A stretch of DNA of 64,000 nt, taken from contig CAVOUB010000003.1 of assembly GCA_963699495.1 (NCBI GenBank), positions 558,001-622,000 of the forward strand, given 5' to 3'. The stretch is from JAIBJN01 sp963699495 (lineage in GTDB: Bacteria > Actinomycetota > Thermoleophilia > Gaiellales > Gaiellaceae). The notes beneath the pieces were generated by a model. That model did not search any database, was not told the origin of the DNA, and was given only the letters and a program-made list of their open reading frames with translations. This document shows, piece by piece, positions 41,831 to 54,025 of the stretch. The stretch's first letter is position 1. Each line of letters starts with the position of its first letter. The translations under genes were made by a program, and so were the position numbers.

Positions 41831-43633
41831 CTACGGGACGTTGGTGACGGACTCGCCGTTCACGGCGGTGTCGATGCCGGCGCCGCCGTCGATTGTGTCG
41901 GTATCCGCGCCGCCGTTGATCGTGTCGTTGCCGTCGCCGGCCTGGATGAAGTCGTCGCCGGCGTCGCCGTTGATCGTGTCGTTCCCGTGGCTGCCGACCA
42001 GGACGTCCGCGTCGGCGCCGCCGTTCAGGGTCAGGAGGATGCTGGAGCTCGCGAGCCCGGACGCGCTGACGAGGTCGGCGCCGGACGACGCGTTGACTGT
42101 GAGAGTGTCGTTCGCCGGCTCGGCATGGGCGACCGTGAGGGTGACCGCGGCGCTGGTGAGCGCGACCGAGCCGCCGCTGCCCGAGAGGGCCAGCACGTCC
42201 ACCCCCACGGTGCCGTTGACGGTGAGCGCATCGGAGGCGGCGTCGCCGACGCCGGCGACCCCGAGGTCGAGGTTGACCGTGTCGACGTCGGTCGCGGTCA
42301 GATCGTTGATCGTTGCCGAGTCGGCGCCGCCCAGCGCGTTCACCGTCAACGTCTCCACGTCGTCCGTGTCCATGACGATGTTTCCGACGTTGCGGGTGAA
42401 CAACAGCCGGCCGCCGTTCGCGGAGGCCGCGAAGATCTCCGAGCCGGCCGAGCCGTTGAAGCGGAGCAGATCGCTGCCGTCCTGGCCCTCGACGATGTCG
42501 CTGCCGTCGCCAGGGTCCCACACGAAGGTGTCGTTGCCGGCTCCCAGGAAGCCGACGTCGGCCCCCCCGTTGCCGTCGATCGTGTCGCTGCCGTCGCCGC
42601 CGATCAGAAAGTCGCTTCCGTTGCCGCCGTTGATCGTGTCGTTGCCGGCGCCGCCGTCGAAGGTGAGTTGGACCAGCGTGGCCAACGCGCCCCCCGACAG
42701 CGTGTCGCCGCCGCCGAGGCCGTTGACGGTCACGCGGTCGATGGCGGGCTCCGACTCGGTCACGTTGATCTGAGCGGCCAGGCCCGTGACCTGAACGGTG
42801 GTCGCGACCGCGACGGCTTGCACGACGTCAACTCCGGCTGAGGCGTTGACGGTCAGAGAGTCGGCGGCCGCGTCGCCGACGCCACCCACGCCGAGGCCGA
42901 CGTTGACTGCGGTGACGCCGGTCGCGGCCAGGTCGTTGACCGTGACGGAGTCGGCGCCGCCCAGCGTGTTCAGGGCCAGCGTCTCTGCCGCGGCGAGGTC
43001 CAGGCCGGGGCTGACCACGACGTGCCCGGCAGCTGCTCCCGTAACGCTGATCGTGTCCGTGGCGCTCGTGCCGTTGACCGTGACCGTGTCGAGCTGTGTT
43101 CCCCCGTTGATCCGGTCGGCGCCGTCACCCGCATTCCAGGTGATGGCGTCGCTGCCGGCGCCGAGGAGCACCTTGTCGGCCCCCGCGTTCCCGTCGACTG
43201 CGTCGTCTCCAGCCCCGCCGTTCAGGGTCTCGGCGAAACGCCCGCCGAGCAGCGTGTCGAGGCCGTTCCCGCCGTTGAGCGTCGTCTTCTCGGTGTTGGT
43301 GAACGCTCCCATCGCCTCGTTGATCCTGAGGCGGTCGTTGCCGCCCCCCGCGTTCACGACGATCCTGGTGAACGTGCTGCGGAGAAAGGAGAAGTCCGCG
43401 GTTCCGTTGTCCTTGACGTCGACCACGAGCCGCCCGCCCGCAGCCAGCCGCAGCCCGATCCGCTCACCCGCGGGAGTGCCGGTGACCGTCAGCGTCCCGT
43501 GCGCGACAGACGCTCTGACCGCTGCCTGTGCCTCTGCCGCGAGTCCGAGCGTGGCCGCCACAACCGCCCCGATCAGGAGAATGCGAATGGTTGCCGGCCG
43601 GTCACCGGCGCAGCCGCGAACACCTTTCCCCAT
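41831..43633 (-). CDS. Secreted RTX-type calcium-binding repeat protein
   Basis: 600 residues. Signal peptide (ILLIGAVVAATLGLAAEAQA) then many glycine/aspartate nonapeptides of the GGxGxDxLx kind (GGAGDDAVDGN, GGNGSDFLIGGDGSDTIDGNGG, GDGNDTINGGADTDTIDGG) that fold as a calcium-loaded beta roll. Interspersed are beta-rich segments; a unit of ~50 residues (ETLxLNxLGGADSxTxNDLxAT...GVGDAA) occurs twice, indicating internal duplication. No catalytic domain. Probably a surface or extracellular matrix protein; common in Solirubrobacterales. Confidence 0.88.
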   Translation of the reverse strand: MGKGVRGCAGDRPATIRILLIGAVVAATLGLAAEAQAAVRASVAHGTLTVTGTPAGERIGLRLAAGGRLVVDVKDNGTADFSFLRSTFTRIVVNAGGGNDRLRINEAMGAFTNTEKTTLNGGNGLDTLLGGRFAETLNGGAGDDAVDGNAGADKVLLGAGSDAITWNAGDGADRINGGTQLDTVTVNGTSATDTISVTGAAAGHVVVSPGLDLAAAETLALNTLGGADSVTVNDLAATGVTAVNVGLGVGGVGDAAADSLTVNASAGVDVVQAVAVATTVQVTGLAAQINVTESEPAIDRVTVNGLGGGDTLSGGALATLVQLTFDGGAGNDTINGGNGSDFLIGGDGSDTIDGNGGADVGFLGAGNDTFVWDPGDGSDIVEGQDGSDLLRFNGSAGSEIFAASANGGRLLFTRNVGNIVMDTDDVETLTVNALGGADSATINDLTATDVDTVNLDLGVAGVGDAASDALTVNGTVGVDVLALSGSGGSVALTSAAVTLTVAHAEPANDTLTVNASSGADLVSASGLASSSILLTLNGGADADVLVGSHGNDTINGDAGDDFIQAGDGNDTINGGADTDTIDGGAGIDTAVNGESVTNVP

Positions 43634-43677
43634 CTACCGATGATGGGTCCTTCGCAACGGATTGTCCAGCCGCGCGC

Positions 43678-44529
43678 TCACGCTCCGCGCGTCATCACGA
43701 AGTTCGTGAGGAGCGGCCAGTAGCTCTCCGGGACGTCCTTCCACGGGAAGTGGCCCGCTCCCTCGACCACCTCGAGCCGCGGGATCCCCTCGGGGAGGTT
43801 CTCGGCGATCTCGCGCGCGGCGGCGACCGGGGTGGCCGGGTCGAGCTCTCCCACGCAGACCAGCGTCGGGCAGTCGATGCGGGGCAGCTGGTCGAGGGCG
43901 TCGAACCCACGCATCAGGTCGAGACCGGGTGCGTTCAGCTCCCGGTTGACCATCGTCCGGGCTTGCTCCTCTTCGCCCGTCACCCAGGGGCCGAAAAGCC
44001 TCCAGCAGGGCGCCCACTCAGTGTCGGTCACCGACGAGCTGTCTCCTCCGTAGACACGCTCCACGACCGCAGCGACCTCGTCGCCCCCGACTCGGCGGAA
44101 GTTCTCGACGAGCCGTCCCAGGTCGAAGCGGCACACAGTGGACTGGAGCACGAGGGCCCCCGGGTGGCCGGGGTGGCGCGCCGCGTAGAGCATGGCGACG
44201 AAGCCGCCGAGAGAGTGTCCGTAGACGACCGGCCGGACGATGCCGAGGGTATCGCAGAAATCGCGGACATCGTCGGCACACGTCTCGAAGCTCCAGCTCG
44301 CCGGGTCGCCCCACTCGGAGCGGCCGTGTCCGCGCAGGTCGAGATAGACGACCTGCGCGGCGTGCGAGAGCCGCTCGAAGTCGGGCTTGAAGTAGGAATG
44401 GTCAAAGCTCCCAGGCCCGCCGTGCAGGAGCACGACGGTAGGGCGCTCGCGCATCTCAGGGCCGTCGGGCACGAGCACGGGCCCGTCGACGTCGAACCAC
44501 AGGCGCGCCCCCCTGACCTCAACGTCCAT
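43678..44529 (-). CDS. Alpha/beta-hydrolase, proline iminopeptidase-like
   Basis: 283 residues. VVLLHGGPGSFDHSY (oxyanion HGGPG of the S33 family), LDLRGHGRSEWGD, nucleophile elbow VVYGHSLGGF with Ser106, GELDPATP (Asp) and GAGHFPWKD (His) complete the triad. It may cleave N-terminal prolines or small esters; substrate not predictable. ATG at 44529 with AAGGAGGAT 4 nt upstream. Intracellular (no signal). Confidence 0.9.
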   Translation of the reverse strand: MDVEVRGARLWFDVDGPVLVPDGPEMRERPTVVLLHGGPGSFDHSYFKPDFERLSHAAQVVYLDLRGHGRSEWGDPASWSFETCADDVRDFCDTLGIVRPVVYGHSLGGFVAMLYAARHPGHPGALVLQSTVCRFDLGRLVENFRRVGGDEVAAVVERVYGGDSSSVTDTEWAPCWRLFGPWVTGEEEQARTMVNRELNAPGLDLMRGFDALDQLPRIDCPTLVCVGELDPATPVAAAREIAENLPEGIPRLEVVEGAGHFPWKDVPESYWPLLTNFVMTRGA

Positions 44530-44559
44530 CCGATCCTCCTTCCCTCGAGGCGGGGAGGC

Positions 44560-45303
44560 CTATGTGAAGGCGTTGACCGCCCGTGCCACGATCAGGCCGA
44601 AGAGCGCGAGCGCGACCGTCGACTGCACGAGCATCGTGTACTTGGCGCGGTGCGTGAGCGGCATCACATCGGTGGGGCTGAACGCGGTCGCGTTGGTGAA
44701 GCCGAGGTGTAGGTAGTCGAGGAAGACCGGCCTCCAGCCGGGCGGCGCGAGCTCCGGGCTCATGTGCTGCGTGAAGGCGAAGTCGACCGGGGCCGGCTGC
44801 CGGGAGCGCGCGATCGGCCCGCCGCTGTCGATCAGCCAGTAGAGCAACGCGAACGAGAGGTTGTTGCCGAGCCAGACCACCGCGCCGGAGGCCAGCAGCT
44901 TTCCCGGCGATTCCGTCACGCCCAGCCCCTTGATCAGGTCGTAGACGAGGAGGACGGTCGCCCACAGCGCCGCCACGACGAGGATGCAGACGAACGTGAC
45001 CGCGACGGGGCGCAGCCATTTCCGGTGCTTCGCGAGGCCGCCGGGGTTGCCCACGAGGAGCAGGGCGAGCAGCACGCCCTCGATCGTGGGAATGAGCCAC
45101 GGCAGACGGACAGCCGAGTCGCCCGGCAGCCAGACGCGCAGGCCGATGTTGAGCGCCATGAAGGCCAGCAACGCAGCAGCGGGCGGCCAGCGGGACTCGC
45201 CCAGATAGGAGTCGGACGCCTCGTCGCCGGTCGAGGTCGCTGCCGGGGCGGTTTCGTCGTGAGCGATCACGCCGCAATCGTCGCACACGGGCAACGTCCT
45301 CAC
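44560..45303 (-). CDS. Multi-pass membrane protein, 247 aa
   Basis: Five or six hydrophobic helices. The C-terminus YLHLGFTNATAFSPTDVMPLTHRAKY followed by a helix (MLVQSTVALALFGLIVARAVN) is a recurring pattern in bacterial channel-like or DUF1345-type proteins; the SPTD segment sits where a pore loop would be. An N-terminal CDDC might bind metal. A GTG at 45303 is used; it lies only 8 nt from the ATG of the divergent gene, so a later start is possible. A decayed copy of its 3' end is found at 55349-55520. Confidence 0.75.
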   Translation of the reverse strand: MRTLPVCDDCGVIAHDETAPAATSTGDEASDSYLGESRWPPAAALLAFMALNIGLRVWLPGDSAVRLPWLIPTIEGVLLALLLVGNPGGLAKHRKWLRPVAVTFVCILVVAALWATVLLVYDLIKGLGVTESPGKLLASGAVVWLGNNLSFALLYWLIDSGGPIARSRQPAPVDFAFTQHMSPELAPPGWRPVFLDYLHLGFTNATAFSPTDVMPLTHRAKYTMLVQSTVALALFGLIVARAVNAFT

Positions 45304-45311
45304 CGCTGCTC

Positions 45312-45959
45312 ATGCTTGCTCCGGTGACCGAACCGACCTCGGCCGAGCGACGGTTGGAGCTCGTCGCGACGGTGCTTCTGGCACTCGCCACGGTCGCGAC
45401 CGCCTGGGCTGCCTACCAGTCGCGTCAGTGGACCGGGGAGCAGGCCCAGGGGTACAGCCACGCAACGGCGGCTCGGATTGCAGTCAACCGCGCCTCGGCG
45501 GTCGCCAACCGGCAAGCGCAGATCGACGTGGCCACCTTCATCGAGTGGGTCGACGCGCACGGCCTGAAGCGAACCGAGCTCGCCGGCTTCTATCGAGCCC
45601 GCTTTCGAGATGAGTTCCAGCCGGCGTTTGCCGCCTGGCTCGCAACGAAGCCGTTCGAGAACCCGGACGCGCCGCCGACTCCGTTCGCGATGCCGCAGTA
45701 CCGGTTGCAAGCGTCGGCGGAGGCCGAGCGTCTGGAGCGGACAGCCGCCGCAAACTCGGAGTTGGCGAAAGAAGCGAACGAGCGCGCCGACAACTACATG
45801 CTTGCGGTCGTTCTCTTCGCTTCGGCGCTCTTCTTCGCCGGAATCAGCACCAGGCTGCAAACCGTGCGAGCGCGGACCGCGATCCTCAGCCTCGGCTGCG
45901 TCCTCTTCGTCGGAACCCTGATCTGGGTCTTGACGTTCCCGATCCGACTATCGATCTAG
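45312..45959 (+). CDS. Membrane protein, 215 aa
   Basis: One N-terminal helix (LVATVLLALATVATAWAAYQ, ~17-36), a long soluble helical middle (~37-155) and two C-terminal helices (MLAVVLFASALFFAGI, AILSLGCVLFVGTLIWVLTF). The layout resembles DUF4337-type proteins, but I am not sure. ATG at 45312 or GTG at 45324 could start it; no SD site. Divergent, almost touching, with the channel-like gene. Confidence 0.7.
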   Translation: MLAPVTEPTSAERRLELVATVLLALATVATAWAAYQSRQWTGEQAQGYSHATAARIAVNRASAVANRQAQIDVATFIEWVDAHGLKRTELAGFYRARFRDEFQPAFAAWLATKPFENPDAPPTPFAMPQYRLQASAEAERLERTAAANSELAKEANERADNYMLAVVLFASALFFAGISTRLQTVRARTAILSLGCVLFVGTLIWVLTFPIRLSI

Positions 45960-46097
45960 CTCACTCGCCACTGAAGCTGGAGCGAGCTCCTCAAGACCGA
46001 ACTGCTGTCTCTGCAGGTCCACGCCGGCCGCCAGCATCGCGTCGCAGATCCCAGAAAGATGCCTCACGGCGCCACGCGGCTTCGTCTGAGCGCAGCC

Positions 46098-46445
46098 CTA
46101 GAGCAAGACGCTGAGCCCCTTCCAGAGGAAGAGCGCTCCGAATCCCAGGCCGGTCACGATCTCGACCATCCTGCTGTTGGCCACGATCCACTCGCTCATC
46201 TCGCCGAGCAGCTTTCCGGCTCGCGCCGGGGTGAGCATGTAGACGACTGCAGGGCCGTAGTAGACGACCAGCATCAAGGCGAGGCCGTAGAGCAGCGCCA
46301 GCGCCGCCTCCGCCGTGCTGACGTCGGCCATCGCGATCTCCTTCGCTGCGCCGCCGAAGACCGCGATCGCCGATGGCGCGTACGCGCGAAACGTCAAGGC
46401 TGGCCAGCCTACGCTGAGGCGCGCTTCGCGGACGCCAAGGATCAA
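46098..46445 (-). pseudogene. C-terminal fragment of a GAP (sulfolipid-1-addressing) family protein
   Basis: Residues resembling the last ~100 of GAP/Sap proteins: MADVSTAEAALALLYGLALMLVVYYGPAVVYML (helix pair) and ARAGKLLGEMSEWIVANSRMVEIVTGLGFGALFLWKGL. Full members have six helices and ~220 residues; here the N-terminal half is missing. An ATG at 46331 with AAGGAGAT could still drive a short two-to-three-helix product. The break abuts another 5'-truncated gene on the other strand. Confidence 0.6.
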
Positions 46446-46456
46446 AGGAGGGCCTG

Positions 46457-46750
46457 ACGAGGCTGTCGGAGACCTACCGCTACAACGTCGACGCGTCGCC
46501 CGACGGGGCCGCGGGCGAGGAGGCGACCTTCTCGATGTGCTCCTTCTGGTGGGTGGAGGCGCTCGCGCGGGCCGGGCGACTCGACGAAGCGCGGTTGGCC
46601 TTCGAGAAGATGCTCACCTATGCGAACCACGGCGGGCTGTACTCGGAGGAGATCGGGCCGACGGGTGTGCAGCTCGGCAACTTCCCCCAGGCCTTCACGC
46701 ATCTGGCGGTGATCAGCGCTGCCTTCAACCTGGACCGCGAGCTCGGGTGA
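46457..46750 (+). pseudogene. C-terminal fragment of a GH15-family glycosidase
   Basis: The frame reads TRLSETYRYNVDASPDGAAGEEATFSMCSFWWVEALARAGRLDEARLAFEKML... and ends FPQAFTHLAVISAAFNLDRELG, the standard last ~95 residues of GH15 trehalase/glucoamylase-like enzymes (given here by position; key blocks EEATFSMCSFW and GNFPQAFTHL). The ~500 upstream residues, including the catalytic site, are absent. An internal ATG at 46535 is not a credible gene start. Confidence 0.75.
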
Positions 46751-46841
46751 GCGCCGGTGCCCCCGCACTGCTAGATCCCTGTCGTTGAGGTTCCCAGGTC
46801 GAGCCGACGCGGGCGGCTGCCTGAACTCGGGAGAATGAGGC

Positions 46842-49604
<2,763 letters not shown>

Positions 49605-49627
49605 GCGGCGTGGGTTGACGTCCGGTT

Positions 49628-51847
49628 CTAGACGGAAACCGGGGTCGGCTTGGTCTCGGGCGGGGCCTCGGACTCCCCGAGGTCGAATCGGGGCAGCCAC
49701 TCGAGCCAACTCGGCAGGTACCAGTTCCAGTCGCCGAGCAGCTTCATCGAGGCGGGCAGGAGCACTCCGCGGACGATCGTCGCGTCGAGCAGGATCGCGG
49801 CCGCGAGCCCGACGCCGAACTGCTTGAAGAACAGCATCGAGAGCGTGATGAAGACGGCGAAGACGAAGACCATGACGATCGCGGCGCTCGTGACGACGCC
49901 CGCGGTCGTCTTGATCCCCTGCGTGACCGCCTCGTCGGTGGACGCGCCCCGCTGGACCAGCTCGCGGATCCGGCTCAGGAGGAACACGTGGTAGTCCATC
50001 GAGAGACCGAAGAGGATCACGAAGAGGAGCAGCGGGACGACCGGGTCGATCCCGGCCGTGGAGCTGAAGCCGAGGAGGCCCTTGCCGACGCCGTGCTGGA
50101 AGACGAGCACCAGCACGCCGTAGGCTGCGGCCACCGAGAGCAGGTTGAGCAGGATGGCCTTGGCGGCGATCACGGGCGACCTGAAGGCCACCAGCATCAA
50201 CGCGAACGCGAGCACGAGCACGAACGCGACGACGAGCGGCAGCTTCGACGTGATCTCGTCGGTGCTGTCCTTCCACTGGGCGGTGAGCCCGGTGACGCCG
50301 GCCTCGGCGTCCGGAAGGGCGCCGACGGTGGTCGGCACGATCTCGTCGCGCAGGGTCGCCAGCGACTCGTTCGAGACCGAGTCGGTGCCCGTGCCGTCAA
50401 TCGGGATCGTGATGTTCGCCACCGTGCCGGCGTCGTTGACATCGACGGTGATCGGCTCGTGCATGCGACCGCTCGCGAGCGCCTGCTGCTCGAGCTTCTG
50501 AATCGCCGCCTGCATGGTCGGCGCGTTCACGTCCGGGGCCTCGACGACGACGTTGGCCGGCAGGGCCGTGCCGGGGAATGCCTCCTGCATGCGGTTGTAC
50601 GTCTGGACCACGGGGAGCGACTGCGGGAACGTGTCCGGGCCCGACTGCACCATGCGGAGCTGGAAGGCGGGAATCGCGAGCGCCACCAGCAACCCGCCGG
50701 CGAGGACGACCGAGACCACCGGGCGACGCAGGACGCGGTCGACGATCGCGCCCCAGATCCGGCCCTCACCGTCGCTGCGGCGCAGGCGGCCGACGAGGGG
50801 AACACGGCCGCGGTCGACCTTGTCCCCGAACCTCGCGAGGAGGGCGGGGAGTACCGTCAACGAGCCGAGAACCGCTACGGCGACCACCGTGATCGTCGCC
50901 ACGCCGAGCGAGGCGAAGATCTGGTCGGCCGTCAGGAACATACCGGCCATCGCCATCATCACGGTCAGGCCGGAGACGAGGACGGCGCGACCGGAGGTGG
51001 CAGCGGCGATCTCGACCGCGGCGCGCTCGCTGCGTCCTGCGGCCCGCTCCTCGCGTGCGCGTCGCAGGTAGAAGAGCGAGTAGTCGACGCCGACCGCGAG
51101 CCCGATCAGGAGCACGATCGCGCCGGCCTGGTTCGCCATCGGCACGACGTGGCTCGTGACGGCCACGAGGCCGAAGGTCGCGAAGACGGCCGTCAAGGCG
51201 AGCACGAGCGGAATGCCGGCGGCCACGATTGCCCCGAAGGCGAGCACGAGGATGGCGAGTGTCACAGGAAGGGAGATGACGCCGGCCTTCCCCAGGTCGT
51301 CACCGTACGCCGTCTCGATCGCCTTCACCGAGCTGGCGTCGCCGAACTCGCCGATGAAGAGCTGCGGATGCGCCTTTTGCGCCGCGTCGACCTGGTCGAG
51401 GACCGGGTCGATCTTGTCCACGGCCTCGTCGGCGGCGCCCCTGATCTCGAACTCGACCAGGGCCGCGCGGCCGTCCTGGGCGATCTGGGCCGCGTTGGCG
51501 TCGTCGAGCGGCGACTGGACGTTCTGGACGACGTCGAGCCCCGAGATCCTCGCGACGACGTCCTCGACCGCGGCCCTGAATGCGGGATCGGTCGCAGAGA
51601 GCGAGCCGCTCTGGACGAGGACGCTCTCGTCCGCCGGCCGCTTGAAGCCCGCGTCGAGGATCCTGTCCATGCGACCGGACTCGCCGGGCCCGGCCGTGTT
51701 CGGGTCGATCGACTTCGTGCCGACGGCGCCGCCCAGGGCGAAGGCGACGAGGACGAACGCGAGCCACCCGAAGGTCGCGGTCTTCCAGTGGTCGGCGCTC
51801 CAGCGCCCCATGCGGGCTGCCAGGTTGTTGGGCTTCGGTGCGGACAT
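49628..51847 (-). CDS. MMPL/RND-family transporter
   Basis: 739 residues, twelve predicted helices in two halves, each with a large extracytoplasmic loop. Family motifs: GLAVGVDYSLFYLRRAREE in the first half and LFGLSMDYHVFLLSRIRE in the second, which carry the proton-relay Asp-Tyr pairs. Exports lipids or hydrophobic compounds. ATG at 51847 is fixed by GAGGAGG ~8 nt upstream; an upstream extension is unsupported. Divergent from the two-component pair, which probably regulates it (inference). Confidence 0.92.
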   Translation of the reverse strand: MSAPKPNNLAARMGRWSADHWKTATFGWLAFVLVAFALGGAVGTKSIDPNTAGPGESGRMDRILDAGFKRPADESVLVQSGSLSATDPAFRAAVEDVVARISGLDVVQNVQSPLDDANAAQIAQDGRAALVEFEIRGAADEAVDKIDPVLDQVDAAQKAHPQLFIGEFGDASSVKAIETAYGDDLGKAGVISLPVTLAILVLAFGAIVAAGIPLVLALTAVFATFGLVAVTSHVVPMANQAGAIVLLIGLAVGVDYSLFYLRRAREERAAGRSERAAVEIAAATSGRAVLVSGLTVMMAMAGMFLTADQIFASLGVATITVVAVAVLGSLTVLPALLARFGDKVDRGRVPLVGRLRRSDGEGRIWGAIVDRVLRRPVVSVVLAGGLLVALAIPAFQLRMVQSGPDTFPQSLPVVQTYNRMQEAFPGTALPANVVVEAPDVNAPTMQAAIQKLEQQALASGRMHEPITVDVNDAGTVANITIPIDGTGTDSVSNESLATLRDEIVPTTVGALPDAEAGVTGLTAQWKDSTDEITSKLPLVVAFVLVLAFALMLVAFRSPVIAAKAILLNLLSVAAAYGVLVLVFQHGVGKGLLGFSSTAGIDPVVPLLLFVILFGLSMDYHVFLLSRIRELVQRGASTDEAVTQGIKTTAGVVTSAAIVMVFVFAVFITLSMLFFKQFGVGLAAAILLDATIVRGVLLPASMKLLGDWNWYLPSWLEWLPRFDLGESEAPPETKPTPVSV

Positions 51848-51990
51848 CTGCCTGCCTCCTCGCGTTCGACAATTTCCGAGACCGACGCTAGGACGGCGGC
51901 AGGGCAACCGCGTCGTCGCTGGGCTTGATTCGCGCTCCCACCCGGCGACGATCTCGAGTCCTACCCAAGTAGGAGGCGGCGAGCGAGAGC

Positions 51991-53178
51991 GTGGAGTACC
52001 TTCACGACGTGAGCCGGTTCGAACACATTGCGCGGGCGTACTGGTTCGAGCTGCTGATCGCGGCCATGGGGATCGCAGCCATGCTCGAGCTGGTGGTCGG
52101 ACGCGACTCGCCGGGGGCGCCGACCAGGTCGCTGTGGTTCTCGCTGCCTGCGATGGCGCTTCTGGTGCTGCCGCTCTTCGCTCGTCGGCGGTTTCCCTTC
52201 GCCGCTCCGGCGGCGTACTGGGTTCTGGCCGCGGTGCTCACGTTCACCGACGGGCTGCTGATCACGTTCCCCGGCAGCCTCAACGTCATCGGGCTCGCGA
52301 CGGCGTTCCTCCTCGGAAACCTGCGGGACCGCAGGCAGGCGTTCATCGGCCTCGCCATCGTCACCGGATCCATCGTGACCGTCGTCTACAACATCCCCGG
52401 TCCGGAGCCGACCAGCTGGCTCATCTTCATTCCTCTCAGGTTCGTGGTCGCCTGGGTCGCGGGCTACGCGCTGCGCGAGCGTTCCGAGCAGGCCGAAGCG
52501 GCGGAGGAGCGGGCGGCCCAGGCCGAGCGCGAGCGCGAGGCTGCTGCGCGCGTCGCGGTGGCGGAGGAGCGCTCGCGGATCGCGCGCGAGCTCCACGACA
52601 TCGTCGCGCACGCCGTCAGCGTGATGGTGCTCCAGGTCGGCGCCGTCAGGCACAAGCTCCCCGATTCTCGGGCCGAGGACCGCGACGCGCTCAGAGGCGT
52701 CGAGCGGGCGGGGCGCACAGCGCTTGCCGAGATGCGGCGACTCCTCGGCGCGATGCGCCGCGATGGAGACGGCGTCGATTTCATGCCGCAGCCCGGCCTG
52801 GATGGCCTCGACTCGCTCCTGGAGGAGGTCGGCCGCGCCGGCCTACCCGTCCAGCTGCACGTCGACGGGGAGCCTTTCCCCCTCCCGCGCGGCGTCGACC
52901 TCTCTGCCTATCGCATCGTTCAGGAAGGCCTGACCAACGCGCTCAAGCACGCGCGCGCCAGCGACGCCGACGTGACCGTCCGTTACGGGCGCGACGAGCT
53001 GGAGATCGAGGTGCGCGACAACGGCCAGGGCGAGGCGACAACCGACGGCCTCGGGCACGGGCTCGTCGGCGTCCGCGAGCGTGTGAAGATCTACGGCGGC
53101 GAGATGACCGCGGGAACGGCAACCGGAGGCGGTTTCATCCTCAGCACACGCCTCCCGCTCGACGGGGACGGGCGATGA
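51991..53178 (+). CDS. NarL-type sensor histidine kinase
   Basis: 395 residues. Five or six N-terminal helices (~15-165), a heptad-rich linker, the HisKA_3 dimerisation helix with phospho-acceptor His202 in ARELHDIVAHAVSVM, and an HATPase with EGLTNALKHA (N box), DNGQG and GHGLVGVRERV (G boxes). The sensing part has no extracellular domain, typical of membrane-stress kinases. GTG at 51991. Its TGA overlaps the regulator's ATG. Confidence 0.93.
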   Translation: MEYLHDVSRFEHIARAYWFELLIAAMGIAAMLELVVGRDSPGAPTRSLWFSLPAMALLVLPLFARRRFPFAAPAAYWVLAAVLTFTDGLLITFPGSLNVIGLATAFLLGNLRDRRQAFIGLAIVTGSIVTVVYNIPGPEPTSWLIFIPLRFVVAWVAGYALRERSEQAEAAEERAAQAEREREAAARVAVAEERSRIARELHDIVAHAVSVMVLQVGAVRHKLPDSRAEDRDALRGVERAGRTALAEMRRLLGAMRRDGDGVDFMPQPGLDGLDSLLEEVGRAGLPVQLHVDGEPFPLPRGVDLSAYRIVQEGLTNALKHARASDADVTVRYGRDELEIEVRDNGQGEATTDGLGHGLVGVRERVKIYGGEMTAGTATGGGFILSTRLPLDGDGR

Positions 53179-53846
53179 CGATCCGCGTGCTCGTCGCCGA
53201 CGACCAGTCGATGGTGCGCGCCGGCTTTCGCATGCTTCTTGCAGGCGAGGAGGACATCGAAGTCGTGGCCGAGGCGAGCAACGGACTCGAGGCCGTGGAC
53301 AAGACGGCCCGGTTTCATCCAGCCGTCGTCCTGATGGATATCCGCATGCCCGAGCTCGACGGGCTTCAGGCAACTCGACGCATTCTCGCCGCCGACAACG
53401 GCGCGCGAATTCTGATCCTCACGACGTTCGACCTCGACGAATACGTCTACGAGGCGCTGAGGTCCGGCGCAAGCGGCTTCGTCCTCAAAGACGACTCACC
53501 CGAACAGCTGATCGCCGCGATCCGCACGGTCGCCGCCGGCGACGCGCTTCTCTCACCGACGGTCACGAAACGCGTGATCAACAAATTCGCCCGCATGCCC
53601 CGTCCCGCGCCTCCGAAGGAGCTCGACGATCTCAGCGAGCGCGAACGAGAGGTCTTTCGCTTGATCGCCCGCGGCCTTTCGAACGCGGAGATCGCGCAAG
53701 AGCTCTACATCAGCGAGACGACGGTCAAGACGCATATCACGCACATCCTCCAGAAGCTCAACCTCCGCGACCGCGTCCAAGCAGTCGTGCTCGCCTACCA
53801 GACGGGGATCTTCGAGTCGGACACCGGCGATCAAAGTCGTCGCTGA
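53175..53846 (+). CDS. LuxR/NarL-family response regulator
   Basis: 223 residues. Receiver domain with VLVADDQSMVRAG and phospho-acceptor Asp55 in VVLMDIRMPELDG, Thr/Lys switch residues (LTTFD, VLKDD), then a LuxR HTH (LSEREREVFRLIARGLSNAEIAQELYISETTVKTHITHILQKL). ATG at 53175 overlaps the kinase stop (ATGA), so the pair is co-translated. The likely target is the divergent MMPL gene. Confidence 0.95.
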   Translation: MTIRVLVADDQSMVRAGFRMLLAGEEDIEVVAEASNGLEAVDKTARFHPAVVLMDIRMPELDGLQATRRILAADNGARILILTTFDLDEYVYEALRSGASGFVLKDDSPEQLIAAIRTVAAGDALLSPTVTKRVINKFARMPRPAPPKELDDLSEREREVFRLIARGLSNAEIAQELYISETTVKTHITHILQKLNLRDRVQAVVLAYQTGIFESDTGDQSRR

Positions 53847-53914
53847 TCGAGCCCGGGCGGTCGGTGTAGCACCGCCGACACGCGCATGATTTCGACCCAA
53901 CGTTGCGGCCACCC

Positions 53915-53954
53915 GCGCTCCCAGAGCGCCGTGGCCAGGGCACTCTGGGAGCGC
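53915..53954. terminator. Long hairpin between convergent genes
   Basis: GCGCTCCCAGAG and CTCTGGGAGCGC pair over 12 bp around a 16-nt loop, between the response regulator (ends 53846) and the GDPD gene (ends 54026). No U tract; likely bidirectional terminator. Confidence 0.6.
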
Positions 53955-54025
53955 TAGGAGAGCGGCGAACATCGGCTGCTCGAGCCCGAGCAGCTCGGTG
54001 CGCGCGGCGGCAGCCCACGCTGCCG

